The translations under genes and the position numbers were made by a program. From the NCBI GenBank assembly GCA_016208255.1, contig JACQYK010000135.1, forward strand, positions 1-42,187: a DNA stretch of 42,187 bases, written 5' to 3'. Below, in pieces: positions 14,990 to 22,843 of the stretch; position 1 is the first letter of the stretch, and each line of letters begins with the position of its first letter. Below the pieces are notes generated by a model. That model was not told the DNA's origin, did not search any database, and saw only the letters and a program-made list of their open reading frames with translations. Source of the DNA: Deltaproteobacteria bacterium. GTDB lineage: Bacteria > Desulfobacterota > RBG-13-43-22.

Positions 14990-15880
14990 CTACACGGATG
15001 CTTTTCTGGTATGGGCGGCGATGGTTTTCACGATCTGCGGCCAGGGTCCCTTATGGGGAGGGTAGTGCCCCATGCCTTTAATGATCATCAATTCTGCGCC
15101 CGGTATGGCTTCAGCGGCATCCCGGCCGTTTTCCACAGGCACCAGGGGATCCTCATCGCCGTGAATCACGAGGGTGGGTGCTGTTATGGATGGGAGCGCG
15201 CTGCGTCGATGACCACTGGCAAAGATGGCTAATAAATTGCGCCCTGCCCCTTCGGGATAATAGGAGCGATCGTATCCTCGCCCAAATATCTGACGAAGCC
15301 CTTCCTCATCCAGGGGATAGCCGGATCCTGATATCATGCGAAAAAGATTAATCCGATGGTCAATATAGGCATTACGATCCGAAACCGGGGGAACCAAGAC
15401 GAAATTCATGATTTCGGGTTTGGGCAGCGGAAGATGGGGATTTCCGGTTGCTGAATTTATCAAAATGAGACTGGCTAGGCGCGAAGGATGACTGATGGCT
15501 GTGGTCTGCGCTATGGCTCCACCCATAGACAGGCCGCAGATATGGGCCTTCTCGATGCCCAGGGCATCGAGCAAACCCACAGCATCATCGCCCATATCGT
15601 AAAGTGTATAAGGCACTTTGAGCTTCTCCCCTTTCATTAAAGCACTGATTGCTCCCAGGATATCGGGCACACCGGCCTCTTCCATTTTGCTGGAGAGCCC
15701 TGTGTCCCGGTTGTCGAAAACGATGACCCGGTGTCCTTCCTCGACGAGTTGGTGTAATATCTCTTCCGACCAGGTATTTAATTGCCCTCCTAAGCCCATT
15801 ATCAATAGAAGTGGCCGCCCTGGACGATCCCCATAGGTTTCATACTCTATCTCGATCCCACTGGCTTTTGCCTTGGCCAT
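14990..15880 (-). CDS. Alpha/beta hydrolase
   Basis: The 296-residue protein is a typical alpha/beta-hydrolase. The oxyanion region is LLLIMGLGGQLNTW, the nucleophile elbow is GLSMGG (Ser), the acid is in TLVIHGDEDPLVP, and the histidine is in IKGMGHYPPH. FDNRDTGLSSK is characteristic of the subgroup often annotated as carboxylesterase or 3-oxoadipate enol-lactonase-like. The start at 15880 follows AAAAGGTGATG; codons at 15889 and 15886 are alternatives. There is no signal peptide, so it is cytoplasmic. It has no operon partner: upstream is a candidate small RNA, downstream a MITE. Confidence 0.9.
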   Translation of the reverse strand: MAKAKASGIEIEYETYGDRPGRPLLLIMGLGGQLNTWSEEILHQLVEEGHRVIVFDNRDTGLSSKMEEAGVPDILGAISALMKGEKLKVPYTLYDMGDDAVGLLDALGIEKAHICGLSMGGAIAQTTAISHPSRLASLILINSATGNPHLPLPKPEIMNFVLVPPVSDRNAYIDHRINLFRMISGSGYPLDEEGLRQIFGRGYDRSYYPEGAGRNLLAIFASGHRRSALPSITAPTLVIHGDEDPLVPVENGRDAAEAIPGAELMIIKGMGHYPPHKGPWPQIVKTIAAHTRKASV

Positions 15881-16040
15881 GATCATCACCTTTTAAATTA
15901 ATGTAATTCAATTCCTGGTTGTGTACTCCGCAATGGGGGAACCGGATTTATTTCATAACAAAGGTCCGCTCATTAATGATGGTTAGCTCAAACAATGATC
16001 CCCCATAATTTCCATTATATCGTTAATACGGAGTCAAAAT

Positions 16041-16075
16041 AAAAAACCCCGCCTTTCAAAAAGAAAACGGGGTTT
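16041..16075 (-). terminator. Rho-independent terminator (minus strand)
   Basis: On the minus strand AAACCCCG (16075-16068) pairs with CGGGGTTT (16051-16044) and is followed by a run of six T. It is placed to end a transcript coming from the right, before the alpha/beta hydrolase gene. Confidence 0.7.
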
Positions 16076-16158
16076 CCTAAATTCCTCCATTGGCTTGCCC
16101 CCCTTACGGGAAAGTGGAGATGCTGGAAGATAGGTTATCTTATTAATCTGGCCTTTAT
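16041..16158 (-). ncRNA. Candidate small RNA or leader ending in a terminator
   Basis: Minus-strand transcription from a TATAAT box at 16170-16165 would give an RNA of about 115 nt containing AAGATAACCTATCTT (perfect 6-bp hairpin), a CTCCA/TGGAG stem enclosing CCC/GGG, and the terminator at 16041-16075. The -35 region is poor. No ORF of note lies inside. I do not recognise a riboswitch class. It could also be an attenuating leader of the alpha/beta hydrolase gene. Confidence 0.4.
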
Positions 16159-16265
16159 AGGTCCATTATACACCTTTTGGGGAATAGTAAATAGGGAGAT
16201 TATATTCTATAATAATATTAAATGATTATCTGCTATTTAACGTTTTTCCTTCCGGACCTTTATTC

Positions 16266-16520
16266 ATGCCGCCTCTTTTCACCGAGTTTTTAAGATTTGT
16301 CCGGCAACACTGGGAGGCCGGAAAAAGCATTTTGATTCACTGCAACCGGGGAGACTACCGGGCCCCATCTCTAGCCCTATTATTTTTGGCTAAGGTCGTG
16401 GGGGTCCTCCCAGGCGAGGGCTATCAAGAGGCCCTAGGAAAGTTTTTCAAACTTTATCCGAATTATCTCCCAGGCCAAGGCATTCAGATATACCTGAATA
16501 AAAAATGGGACAGGTTCTGA
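16266..16520 (+). CDS. Protein-tyrosine/dual-specificity phosphatase-like fragment
   Basis: The 84-residue product has the catalytic loop ILIHCNRGDYRAPSLALLFL, the HCx5R signature in which the cysteine forms the phosphoenzyme, followed by helices. It lacks the upstream general-acid aspartate loop and the N-terminal half of a dual-specificity phosphatase. The frame stays open upstream (roughly to 16200) through AT-rich codons with no start and no recognisable phosphatase sequence, so I consider it the C-terminal part of a broken gene. Its DNA is AT-rich relative to the flanking core genes, in keeping with an accessory island. Confidence 0.55.
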   Translation: MPPLFTEFLRFVRQHWEAGKSILIHCNRGDYRAPSLALLFLAKVVGVLPGEGYQEALGKFFKLYPNYLPGQGIQIYLNKKWDRF

Positions 16521-16702
16521 TAGATGGTGCATTCGTCAGGACCATTTTCTATGCCTCCTAAAGATTTTTTCTACTTGACCCTCTTTTTCTATTAATTTAT
16601 ATTTCAAATGTTGGTTTTAACGAAGGGTTAGAACTCTTCTCTCGGTTAATTAAAAACTAAAACAAAATCTTAGGATATTATTATCTGCTGGATTAAATAA
16701 AG

Positions 16703-16726
16703 GATGTTATAATTAGTTGTAACATC
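16703..16726. repeat. Inverted repeat upstream of the Ntn-hydrolase remnant
   Basis: GATGTTA and TAACATC are separated by 10 nt, about 30 bp before the start codon at 16755. It could be an operator or a leader hairpin. The rest of 16521-16754 is AT-rich with nothing else recognisable. Confidence 0.45.
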
Positions 16727-16754
16727 ATTAACAATTATTGTTTTTGAGGGATCA

Positions 16755-17087
16755 ATGACAGCAGAAATCGCAATCATGAATAAGACAGCAGTAGCGCTCG
16801 CTGCTGATAGTGCCGTTACGATTGGTCAAGATAAGATTTTTAATTCAGTTAACAAGTTATTTACCTTGTCGAAATATCATCCAATTGGAGTGATGATATA
16901 TGGCTCCGCCACTTTCATGGGAGTCCCTTGGGAATCAATTATAAAGAGATATAGGTCTGATTTAAAGCAGAAAAAGTATTCAACATTAAAAGAATATGCT
17001 GATGATTTTATGCCGCTTCCGGCTTTTTCATGGGTACCCCCAAGGGGTTGTGGATTGGATTTTTTATCCCTCTTTAATTTGGAATAA
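16755..17087 (+). pseudogene. N-terminal remnant of an HslV-like Ntn-hydrolase family protein
   Basis: The first 85 or so residues (MTAEIAIMNKTAVALAADSA, then KIFNSVNKLFTLSKYHPIGV and MIYGSATFMGVPWESIIKRY) match the start of a larger family resembling proteasome/HslV peptidases. After YADDFM the sequence turns into unrelated residues (PLPAFSWVPPRGCGLDF) and stops at 110 residues, so most of the protein is missing. GAGGG precedes the ATG. The break, together with the neighbouring fragments, marks this region as a decaying island. Confidence 0.6.
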
Positions 17088-17128
17088 AATTTATATTACA
17101 ATACGTTAGCTCTATTTATAATGATCAT

Positions 17129-17175
17129 AGCGGCTGCGAGAATGGGCTACTGACAAGCTCGTCGGAGCAGCCGCT
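17129..17175. repeat. Perfect 9-bp inverted repeat
   Basis: AGCGGCTGC (17129-17137) and GCAGCCGCT (17167-17175) enclose 29 nt and are followed by TTTCTACTAT. It may act as a weak terminator downstream of the Ntn-hydrolase remnant. Just after it, a 20-codon frame at 17200-17262 (MKNPDAAYLDYREDLDHEKG) overlaps the next gene's start out of frame. Confidence 0.45.
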
Positions 17176-17248
17176 TTCTACTATATCTTGGGGGTATCCA
17201 TGAAAAACCCGGATGCGGCTTATTTAGATTATAGAGAGGATCTCGATC

Positions 17249-17437
17249 ATGAAAAAGGGTAAATCAAAGGAGCAAGAATTCCACTCAATGGAGGAATATG
17301 AAAAAAAATATTATCCTGAGTTTCACGCTCAAAAGGTATCTCAGGTTAAAGATATAAATAAGATTGGATTTACTATGGCAAAAGAATCTCTTGGTAAAGT
17401 TAAACAAATGATCCAAAAGAATAAGATTTGTCTTTAA
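17249..17437 (+). CDS. Small hypothetical protein
   Basis: A 62-residue basic protein (MKKGKSKEQEFHSMEEYEKK to VKQMIQKNKICL), predicted largely helical. I recognise no family. GAGAGGAT lies 7 nt upstream of the ATG, a good ribosome-binding site, and a 20-codon frame (17200-17262) overlaps its start, which would allow coupled translation. AT-rich codons match the neighbouring island genes. It could be a toxin or antitoxin partner whose mate is lost, but nothing proves this. Confidence 0.5.
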   Translation: MKKGKSKEQEFHSMEEYEKKYYPEFHAQKVSQVKDINKIGFTMAKESLGKVKQMIQKNKICL

Positions 17438-17559
17438 ATTGTTTTTTCATTGAGGTTTTCAAAAACCATTTGCATATGAAATCAACTTCTCTGAGTTATT
17501 TTGCCAATAATATTAACAAGCGTCGAGAAACAAAAAAATAAAGGGAAAAACAGAACTAG

Positions 17560-18850
17560 TTATAGGAAGTTGTGGTGGCAAATCGGCCGCCGAATAAAAC
17601 TTTCGTCACCAGCCTTGCATTTTGTCATTATTTAAAAGCGGCCACCCCTTTATCCCCCCATCGGCGGACTGCTTGTTGCCAGACAGACCGCCTGGGGGAC
17701 TCTATAAGGTATCCCCTTTCAACATTCCTCTCTTTCGGTCGGAAAGATGAAAGGATCGTCCAATCGAAATCATTATGTTCCCCTTTAACCTGACGGCACT
17801 CACGTCCCCCGTCATGAAACATTTGCCGGCGGATCTGAGAACCGCAGGGGGGAATTGATTGGGTTGGAACCCCTTTCCATTTCAGAATATCCCCCCCGCC
17901 CCGTCAATCCGGCATTGGAGGCAAACCCCAAAACCAGAGAATCCAAGCGGTAGACGGTCCGGTCCACGGCTCTTGCCATCCCCACAGCCCAACCCGCTAT
18001 TTTATTTGTTCCGGCAAAAACACGGGCACTGAGTTAAACGAACCCGGCCCCGTCATTCCCCCCCTTAAACCCCCCCTTTGTGGCTGGCGGGTGCGCTCGG
18101 ACGTCCGGGAACCCGGCCACCAAATTGCAGAACTACCCCAACCGTTTTTTTGTCAATTTGGGGGCCTGAACCCCGAACCGTCCGGCTACTTCCGCCTTTA
18201 AGGATCGCTACCCCTCTCTATTTCTTGGAAGGGGGAGGAATGCCTCTAACTGTGGCCCTTCGCCCCAGGCCGGGTAACCCGTTTACCTCGGCCCTGAATT
18301 GCCGGAACCAAAGGCCCCCTTGCCCCTTCAGGGTGCCCAAAAAATACAGGCGGTAGAAAATACCCTTATTTATCCCCCCCCGTTCAGCGGTTGTTAGAGG
18401 TTTTGATGTTTCCCGCCCGTCCGCCCCCCAGGGGGCTCCCCTTTTCTTCTTATCCATCTCTCTTTAATCAAACCCAACTACCACCCCAAAACCAAACCGT
18501 TAAATCAAGCTCCCAGCTACGGGTGCCGTCGGGTGTCGCGGCTCTCAGGCCGCCCAAACGGCGTTGGTTGCCCTATCGCCGGGCCTTATTCTCAGAATGG
18601 TTTTACCTGCGCGTGTTGTTTTTTTAGCTCCGTTTTTTCCCTCCGTCGCCCTGGTTCTATTGCTTATCTAAGCCTCCTGCCTTCGTTGCTTTTTGGCTTT
18701 TAGGGCGGGCGGCTGCCGCTCCCTGCGCCCCCCACCGCCCCCTTGATTGCTTGGAAATAGTTTGAAGTTTTCTTACCCTTCTCCCGTCCTCCCCTTCGGT
18801 TGGTAGGGGTATACAACCTCCTCCTTTTATAACTGGAAGCTGTTTTTTTA
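17560..18850. other. 1.3-kb strand-asymmetric, hairpin-rich stretch without a convincing gene
   Basis: The plus strand is C/T-rich and the minus strand G/A-rich, with many runs of 5-8 C (for example near 17889, 18072 and 18376). The only frames are short (under 95 codons), low in family signal and rich in R, G and P. Hairpins are frequent: TCTTTCGGTCGGAAAGA, GCCCCCCAGGGGGC, CGGACGTCCG, and a nested one at 18525-18562 with GCCGT/ACGGC closing and CGGC/GCCG inside. It may be a large structured RNA on the minus strand, a degraded element, or decayed coding DNA. I cannot decide. Confidence 0.4.
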
Positions 18851-18864
18851 ATGATCCTTTGAAA

Positions 18865-18895
18865 TTGACATTAAGTAATCGATATGTTTTATATT
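18865..18895 (+). promoter_or_regulatory. Promoter-like sequence upstream of the hsdM remnant
   Basis: TTGACA at 18865-18870 is followed after 17-19 bp by overlapping -10 candidates (TTTATA, TTATAT, TATATT at 18888-18895). Transcription would start near 18903 and run into the terminator at 18973-19008. Confidence 0.55.
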
Positions 18896-18902
18896 ATCAA
18901 GT

Positions 18903-19008
18903 TAAAAGCTGACTTTCCTAGCACCGACAACCACTAACGGAGAGGATGGTCCATGAAGCATACCGACAAGATCCCATCTTTCGAAAAAGAAGATGGGGTT
19001 TTTGTTTT
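18903..19008 (+). ncRNA. Candidate short RNA between promoter and terminator
   Basis: About 105 nt lie between the promoter at 18865 and a rho-independent terminator. The sequence has a purine-rich GGAGAGGATGG segment and a 26-codon frame (18953-19033, MKHTDKIPSFEKEDGVFVLG...) that would span the terminator. It could be an attenuating leader of the hsd locus or an independent small RNA. No known class is recognised. Confidence 0.35.
18973..19008 (+). terminator. Rho-independent terminator upstream of hsdM
   Basis: CCCATCTT (18973-18980) pairs with AAGATGGG (18990-18997), followed by GTTTTTGTTTT. It lies 70 bp before the hsdM start, so it would attenuate transcription into that gene. Confidence 0.65.
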
Positions 19009-19079
19009 GGGTTGGAAAAAAAAGGCCAATTAGTCTAAAATCAAAACCACTTTGTTACATGGGAAAAGAAGGACCTTTG

Positions 19080-20183
19080 ATGACCAATAACAACACTAAC
19101 TGGATCGCCAATTTTATATGGGGGATCGCTGACGATGTCTTGCGAGATCTCTATGTCCGTGGTAAGTACCGTGACGTTATCCTTCCCATGACCGTATTAC
19201 GCCTCCTTGACGCGGTCCTTGAACCGACTAAACAAACCGTGCTCGATATGAAGGCGTCTCTCGATAAGGCAGGTATTGTCCACCAGGACCAGGCCATTCG
19301 CCAGGCATCCGGCCAAGGATTCTATAATACTTCAAAGTTCACACTTCGTGATCTCAAGGCCCGTGCCAGCCAGCAGCAGCTTGCAGCCGATTTTGAGGCT
19401 TTTCTCGATGGGTTTTCCCCGAGCGTACAGGACATCCTGGAAAAATTTGAGTTTCGAAACCAGATTCCCCGACTTTCCAAGGCCGATGCCCTTGGGACGT
19501 TGATTGAGAAGTTCCTTTCTCCGGACATCAACCTGAGCCCTGATCCAGTCCTAAACAATGACGGTTTTATAAAACACTCGGGCCTCGACAACCATGCCAT
19601 GGGCACGATCTTCGAAGAATTGGTCCGCCGTTTCAATGAGGAGAACAACGAAGAAGCGGGTGAACACTGGACCCCCCGGGATGCAGTGAAACTCATGGCC
19701 AGACTCATCTTCCTGCCCATCGCCGACTAAATCGAATCCGGCACCTATCTACTTTACGATGGAGCCTGCGGCACAGGCGGCATGTTGACTGTGGCGGAAG
19801 AGACCCTGCAACAACTTGCCGGGGAGCACGGCAAGGAGGTGGCCACCCATCTTTACGGTCAGGAGATCAACTCTGAGACCTATGCCATTGCCAAGGCCGA
19901 TCTTCTTCTCAAAGGCGAGGGTCAAGCGGCGGATAATATTATCGGCGGGCCTGAATACTCGACGCTCTCCAACGATGCCTTCCCTTCCCGCGAATTCGAC
20001 TTTATGCTCTCCAATCCTCCTTATGGCAAAAGCTGGAAGAGCGACCTTGAACGAATGGGAGGGAAAACCGGCATAAAGGACCCCCGCTTCTTAATCATGG
20101 ACGAGGAGTTGGAAGAAAACGCGGTAGAGGAAGGAACCGGAGAGGATGACCTTGGGGGCCATGAAGACGCCGATGTCGATTAA
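19080..20183 (+). pseudogene. hsdM: Type I restriction-modification DNA methyltransferase subunit HsdM, disrupted
   Basis: The frame opens MTNNNTNWIANFIWGIADDV, the normal HsdM N-terminus, with AAGGA upstream. A TAA at 19728-19730 interrupts it in LPIAD-stop-IESGTYLLYDGACGTGGM. The downstream frame is still intact and carries the AdoMet motif DGACGTGGM and the catalytic NPPYGKSW, so a single codon change separates the halves. The truncated 216-residue product would lack all catalytic motifs. After GIKDPRFLI (about 20090) homology ends and an unrelated acidic tail (MDEELEENAVEEGTGEDDLG) follows, marking a deletion junction. No hsdS or hsdR is present, so the system is dead. Confidence 0.8.
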
Positions 20184-20697
20184 GCGCAAAACCGGCAAGG
20201 CCGGGAAGGGTCTCCTGCGGGAGCCGGCGGCGGCCTACGGCGGTCCCGGCGGTGAGGTGGTGCTCTACAGCGCCCCGGATGGGACGGTCCGACTCGACGT
20301 GCGTTTTGAGAAGGAATCGGTCTGGCTCACCCAGAAGGAGATGTCGGTTCTCTTCGCCACTGAGCGAAGCGTTATCACCAAGCATCTGCGTAATATCTTC
20401 TCTTCCGGAGAACTGGAGAGGAATTCAGTTAGTGCATTTTTTGCACATACTGCTCCAGACGGAAAAACCTATCAAGTTCAATACTATAACCTCGACGCCA
20501 TTATTTCTATCGGCTACAGAGTCAATTCCAAACGCGGCACCCAGTTTCGGATCTGGGCGACGAAAGTTTTAAAGGATCACCTCCTAAAAGGCTACTCAGT
20601 CAACCAAAACCGCCTTCCGCTCTTGAATTCGTTTCTGTGTATCGGGGTTACCCTGAAGCGACTCCACGTCAAAAAACAAAAACATTTCTCTCGTTGA
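20161..20697 (+). pseudogene. RhuM-family protein, C-terminally truncated
   Basis: From GGEVVLYSAPDGTVRLDVRF through WLTQKEMSVLFATERSVITK and YNLDAIISIGYRVNSKRGTQ to FRIWATKVLKDHLLKGYSVN this is an excellent match to the N-terminal part of RhuM (virulence-associated, often inside type I restriction loci). Family members are about 330-350 residues; here identity ends at NQNRL and 20 or so unrelated residues follow, for 178 in total. The ATG at 20161 is a better start than the one at 20146. The position next to hsdM is typical of type I loci carrying rhuM. Truncation probably abolishes function. Confidence 0.75.
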
Positions 20698-20761
20698 TTC
20701 AAAAACTTGATTTAGAACGTTTGATAACGGGAATCTTCTTTCACCTACATGGACACCAAAG

Positions 20762-20796
20762 AAAAAAAGGGGTTGGCTAAAACAGCCTAACCCCTT
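20762..20796 (-). terminator. Terminator of tRNA-Arg
   Basis: On the minus strand AAGGGGTTAGGCT pairs with AGCC-AACCCCTT (one bulge) and ends in seven T. It directly follows the tRNA 3' end. Confidence 0.8.
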
Positions 20797-20803
20797 GAAA
20801 TTC

Positions 20804-20879
20804 TGGCGCGCCCAAGAGGATTCGAACCTCCGACCGACGGATTCGTAGTCCGGCACTCTATCCACTGAGCTATGGGCGC
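20804..20879 (-). tRNA. tRNA-Arg (ACG)
   Basis: 76 nt including an encoded CCA. Acceptor stem GCGCCCA/TGGGCGC, D-arm GCTC-GAGT, anticodon loop CTACGAA (anticodon ACG), T-arm GGAGG-TTCGAAT-CCTCT. The 27-43 pair of the anticodon stem is a C-U mismatch. It has its own promoter and terminator. It marks the right end of the degraded hsdM/rhuM island, a common integration site, although no att duplication was found by eye. Confidence 0.95.
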
Positions 20880-20888
20880 ATGGGTGAA

Positions 20889-20917
20889 AATATAATCCGA
20901 AAAGCCGAACCTGTCAA
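20889..20917 (-). promoter_or_regulatory. Promoter of tRNA-Arg
   Basis: Minus strand TTGACA (20917-20912), 17 bp, TATATT (20894-20889), just upstream of the tRNA 5' end at 20879. Confidence 0.75.
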
Positions 20918-21039
20918 CTCCATTCCTGGATTGGTAGTGTCCTAAGGAAATTAGGGTACTACCTGTGGATTAAGTGGTGTTTGAATTTGCCGGACACCGC
21001 CCGGATTGAAAAAATTGTTAAAATGGAGTAAGGATAACA

Positions 21040-21174
21040 CTACGGTTGCGGGTTACAGGTTTCAAGTTACGGGTTAAAAAAAATGGAGGGCCGGCCCCCC
21101 GCTTTCGTCCGGGTGTCGGCTATGGCGAATTTTTGAAGGTATCAATGTTGATGGACTTTTTACAAGTCCATCAA
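21040..21174. repeat. Heptamer repeat and terminal palindrome fragment
   Basis: At 21050-21077 degenerate 7-mers occur (CGGGTTA, CAGGTTT, CAAGTTA, CGGGTTA). At 21148-21174 is the 27-bp palindrome with arms TTGATGGACTT/AAGTCCATCAA around TTTAC, identical to that at 12996-13022. It looks like the leftover end of a family A element. Nothing coding is seen from 20920 to 21210. Confidence 0.6.
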
Positions 21175-21210
21175 TGTTAATAGATAAAAACGAGGGTACA
21201 ATTTAAAGCA

Positions 21211-21624
21211 ATGGACTGCATTCTTTGTAAAATTATTGCCGAAAAGGTCCCCAGCGTCAAGGTGTTTGAGGATGGCCGGTCACTGGCCTTTATGGATATC
21301 AATCCCCGTTCGGACGGTCATTGCCTGATCATTCCCAAAACCCATGCCCCCACCCTTTTTGATATCAGTGAGGAGGACCTCGTGGCCGTTACCAGCACGG
21401 CCAAGAGGGTGGCCATGGCTATCAAGGCCTCACTGGCCCCGGAGGGAATGCTGGTTTATCAGCTTAACGGAAAGGTGGCCATGCAGTTGGTGGACCACTT
21501 TCATGTTCATCTGGTCCCCCGCTGGAAAAACGAGGGGGTGGATTTAGCTCACGGCTTTCAGCCTGGAAATATGGAAAAAATTCGGGGCATCGCGGCCAGG
21601 ATTGCCTCCGCCTTACCCAAATAA
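21211..21624 (+). CDS. HIT-family nucleotide hydrolase
   Basis: The 137-residue protein is a histidine-triad protein of the bacterial HINT/Hit type. The triad H-x-H-x-H is HFHVHLVPR, with histidines at 96, 98 and 100; the middle one of the catalytic pair forms the nucleotidyl intermediate. C3 and C6 (MDCILC) are the usual half of the zinc site. Members hydrolyse nucleoside phosphoramidates or aminoacyl-AMP. A weak GAGGGTAC lies upstream of the ATG. It is followed convergently by the nicotinamidase-like gene; the gap is filled with 7-mer repeats. Confidence 0.93.
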   Translation: MDCILCKIIAEKVPSVKVFEDGRSLAFMDINPRSDGHCLIIPKTHAPTLFDISEEDLVAVTSTAKRVAMAIKASLAPEGMLVYQLNGKVAMQLVDHFHVHLVPRWKNEGVDLAHGFQPGNMEKIRGIAARIASALPK

Positions 21625-21697
21625 GACTAAGGGTTCAAGGTTCAAGGTTCAAAAAACGACCCCTAATCCTATTACTTTTTACCTTTAACCGTAAACC

Positions 21698-22339
21698 TTA
21701 TACCTTAGACCCTGCATTAAGAAATTCATCGAGATCCTCCAAGATAACCGTTCCTTTGGATTCGATTTCCTTCAGCGCCTCAGCCGAGGTGACCGGATCG
21801 ACCCCCCGGCACAGGGATTTTATGACCCTTATTTTGTAGCCCCTGGCCAAGCCATCCAGGGCGCTAAAGCGAACGCAGTAATCGGTGGCGATCCCGAAGA
21901 TAATTAAGGTTCGTATCCCCTGTTTTTTTAGCAGTCCGTCCAATTCCGTTTCCTGCCCTCCGTCATCTTGAAAAGCTGAATAGCTGTCGAAACGATAATC
22001 CCGTCCCTTTTGGATGACCGCTTGAAATGAGGCCGGTTCAATTAATAATTCCGCCCCGGGCGTGCCCTGCACACAATGGGGCGGCCAAAGGATTTGATTC
22101 TTTCCCTGCAGGTTGATTAGATCGAAAGCTTTTTTCCCGGGGTGGTTGGTAAAGAAGGAAATATGGTTGGCAGGATGCCAGTCCTGCGAGGCCCAGAGAG
22201 GAATTCCCAAGCTTCTGATACGATCGATGGCCTTGTTGATTTTATTCAAATAGTCTAAGCCGGTTCCCGGCACGGCCAAAGAGCCGCTCATCAGTTGGGT
22301 AAAGTCCCCCTGAATATCAACCACGATCACTCCGTTCAT
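21698..22339 (-). CDS. pncA: Isochorismatase-family nicotinamidase-like hydrolase
   Basis: The 213-residue protein matches nicotinamidase in length and catalytic layout: Asp8 (VVDIQGDF), Lys111 (VIQKGRDYRFDSYSAF) and Cys155 (GIATDYCVRFSALDG), plus the metal ligands D53, H55 and H59 in SQDWHPANH. Nicotinamidase converts nicotinamide to nicotinate in NAD salvage. PHCVQGTPGAEL is typical of PncA rather than other isochorismatase-like proteins. GGGGAGGAAA gives a strong ribosome-binding site. It is monocistronic on the minus strand. The subfamily assignment is likely but not certain. Confidence 0.87.
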   Translation of the reverse strand: MNGVIVVDIQGDFTQLMSGSLAVPGTGLDYLNKINKAIDRIRSLGIPLWASQDWHPANHISFFTNHPGKKAFDLINLQGKNQILWPPHCVQGTPGAELLIEPASFQAVIQKGRDYRFDSYSAFQDDGGQETELDGLLKKQGIRTLIIFGIATDYCVRFSALDGLARGYKIRVIKSLCRGVDPVTSAEALKEIESKGTVILEDLDEFLNAGSKV

Positions 22340-22517
22340 AATTTCCTCCCCGATCTCTCAATAAGTGATTATTCCTCATAGTTACATAAAAATTGATTTA
22401 GTTGGGAAAATTTATTAGTAATAACAAGGTGTTTTAATGGTTTCGGAGTAGGTGCCAAAAGTCATCACCAATGAAGTTTGGATTCTATTGAAATATTGAT
22501 CAATTTTTACCCTTCGG

Positions 22518-22617
22518 GAAAGCCGTGTGATGCCGTATCTCCTTTGTTGGCAGGGGTTCGAAGTACCTTAGTACGACTTCACCCTTGCCGCCGCGGATCT
22601 GCAGCATCCTCGGCTTT
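22518..22617. repeat. 100-bp imperfect palindrome
   Basis: Nested arms AAAGCCG/CGGCTTT, GATGC/GCATC, GGCAGGGGT/ACCCTTGCC and GTAC/GTAC around the tip CTTA. It lies in the 500-bp gap 22340-22843. Downstream, 22655-22690 holds a heptamer array (GAACTTT three times). It could be a structured leader or a mobile palindromic repeat. Confidence 0.5.
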
Positions 22618-22843
22618 TGCAACATTGGGGTATTCTTTTGCCTCTTGTCTTTCGCCTCTCACTTTGAACTTTGAACTTTGAACTTTGATAAATTTTTATT
22701 ATATCAAACAGACCGGGTAACTGCTAATATTTAATGATGGAGATCCTGTCCGCCGGGGTTCTTAATATTTTTTCTTGACATCTCCCTGTAGGCTGGTTAA
22801 GAGGTTAATAATCGTCATCTTTCCTCTTAACCAACAAGGACCT

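Noticed and set aside
17930..17975. Resemblance to group II intron domain V (GAGCCGTGGACC...) on the minus strand
   Set aside because: The catalytic AGC triad, GAAA tetraloop and 34-nt geometry are absent, and no reverse transcriptase is near.
18218..18457. 79-residue minus-strand frame in the C-rich block, and other frames up to 92 residues there
   Set aside because: Composition is arginine/glycine/proline-rich as expected from G-rich DNA; no domain or start signal. Kept as an unexplained region, not genes.
18953..19033. 26-codon frame MKHTDKIPSF... as a real gene
   Set aside because: It spans a terminator and has no known relative; reported only as part of the leader hypothesis.
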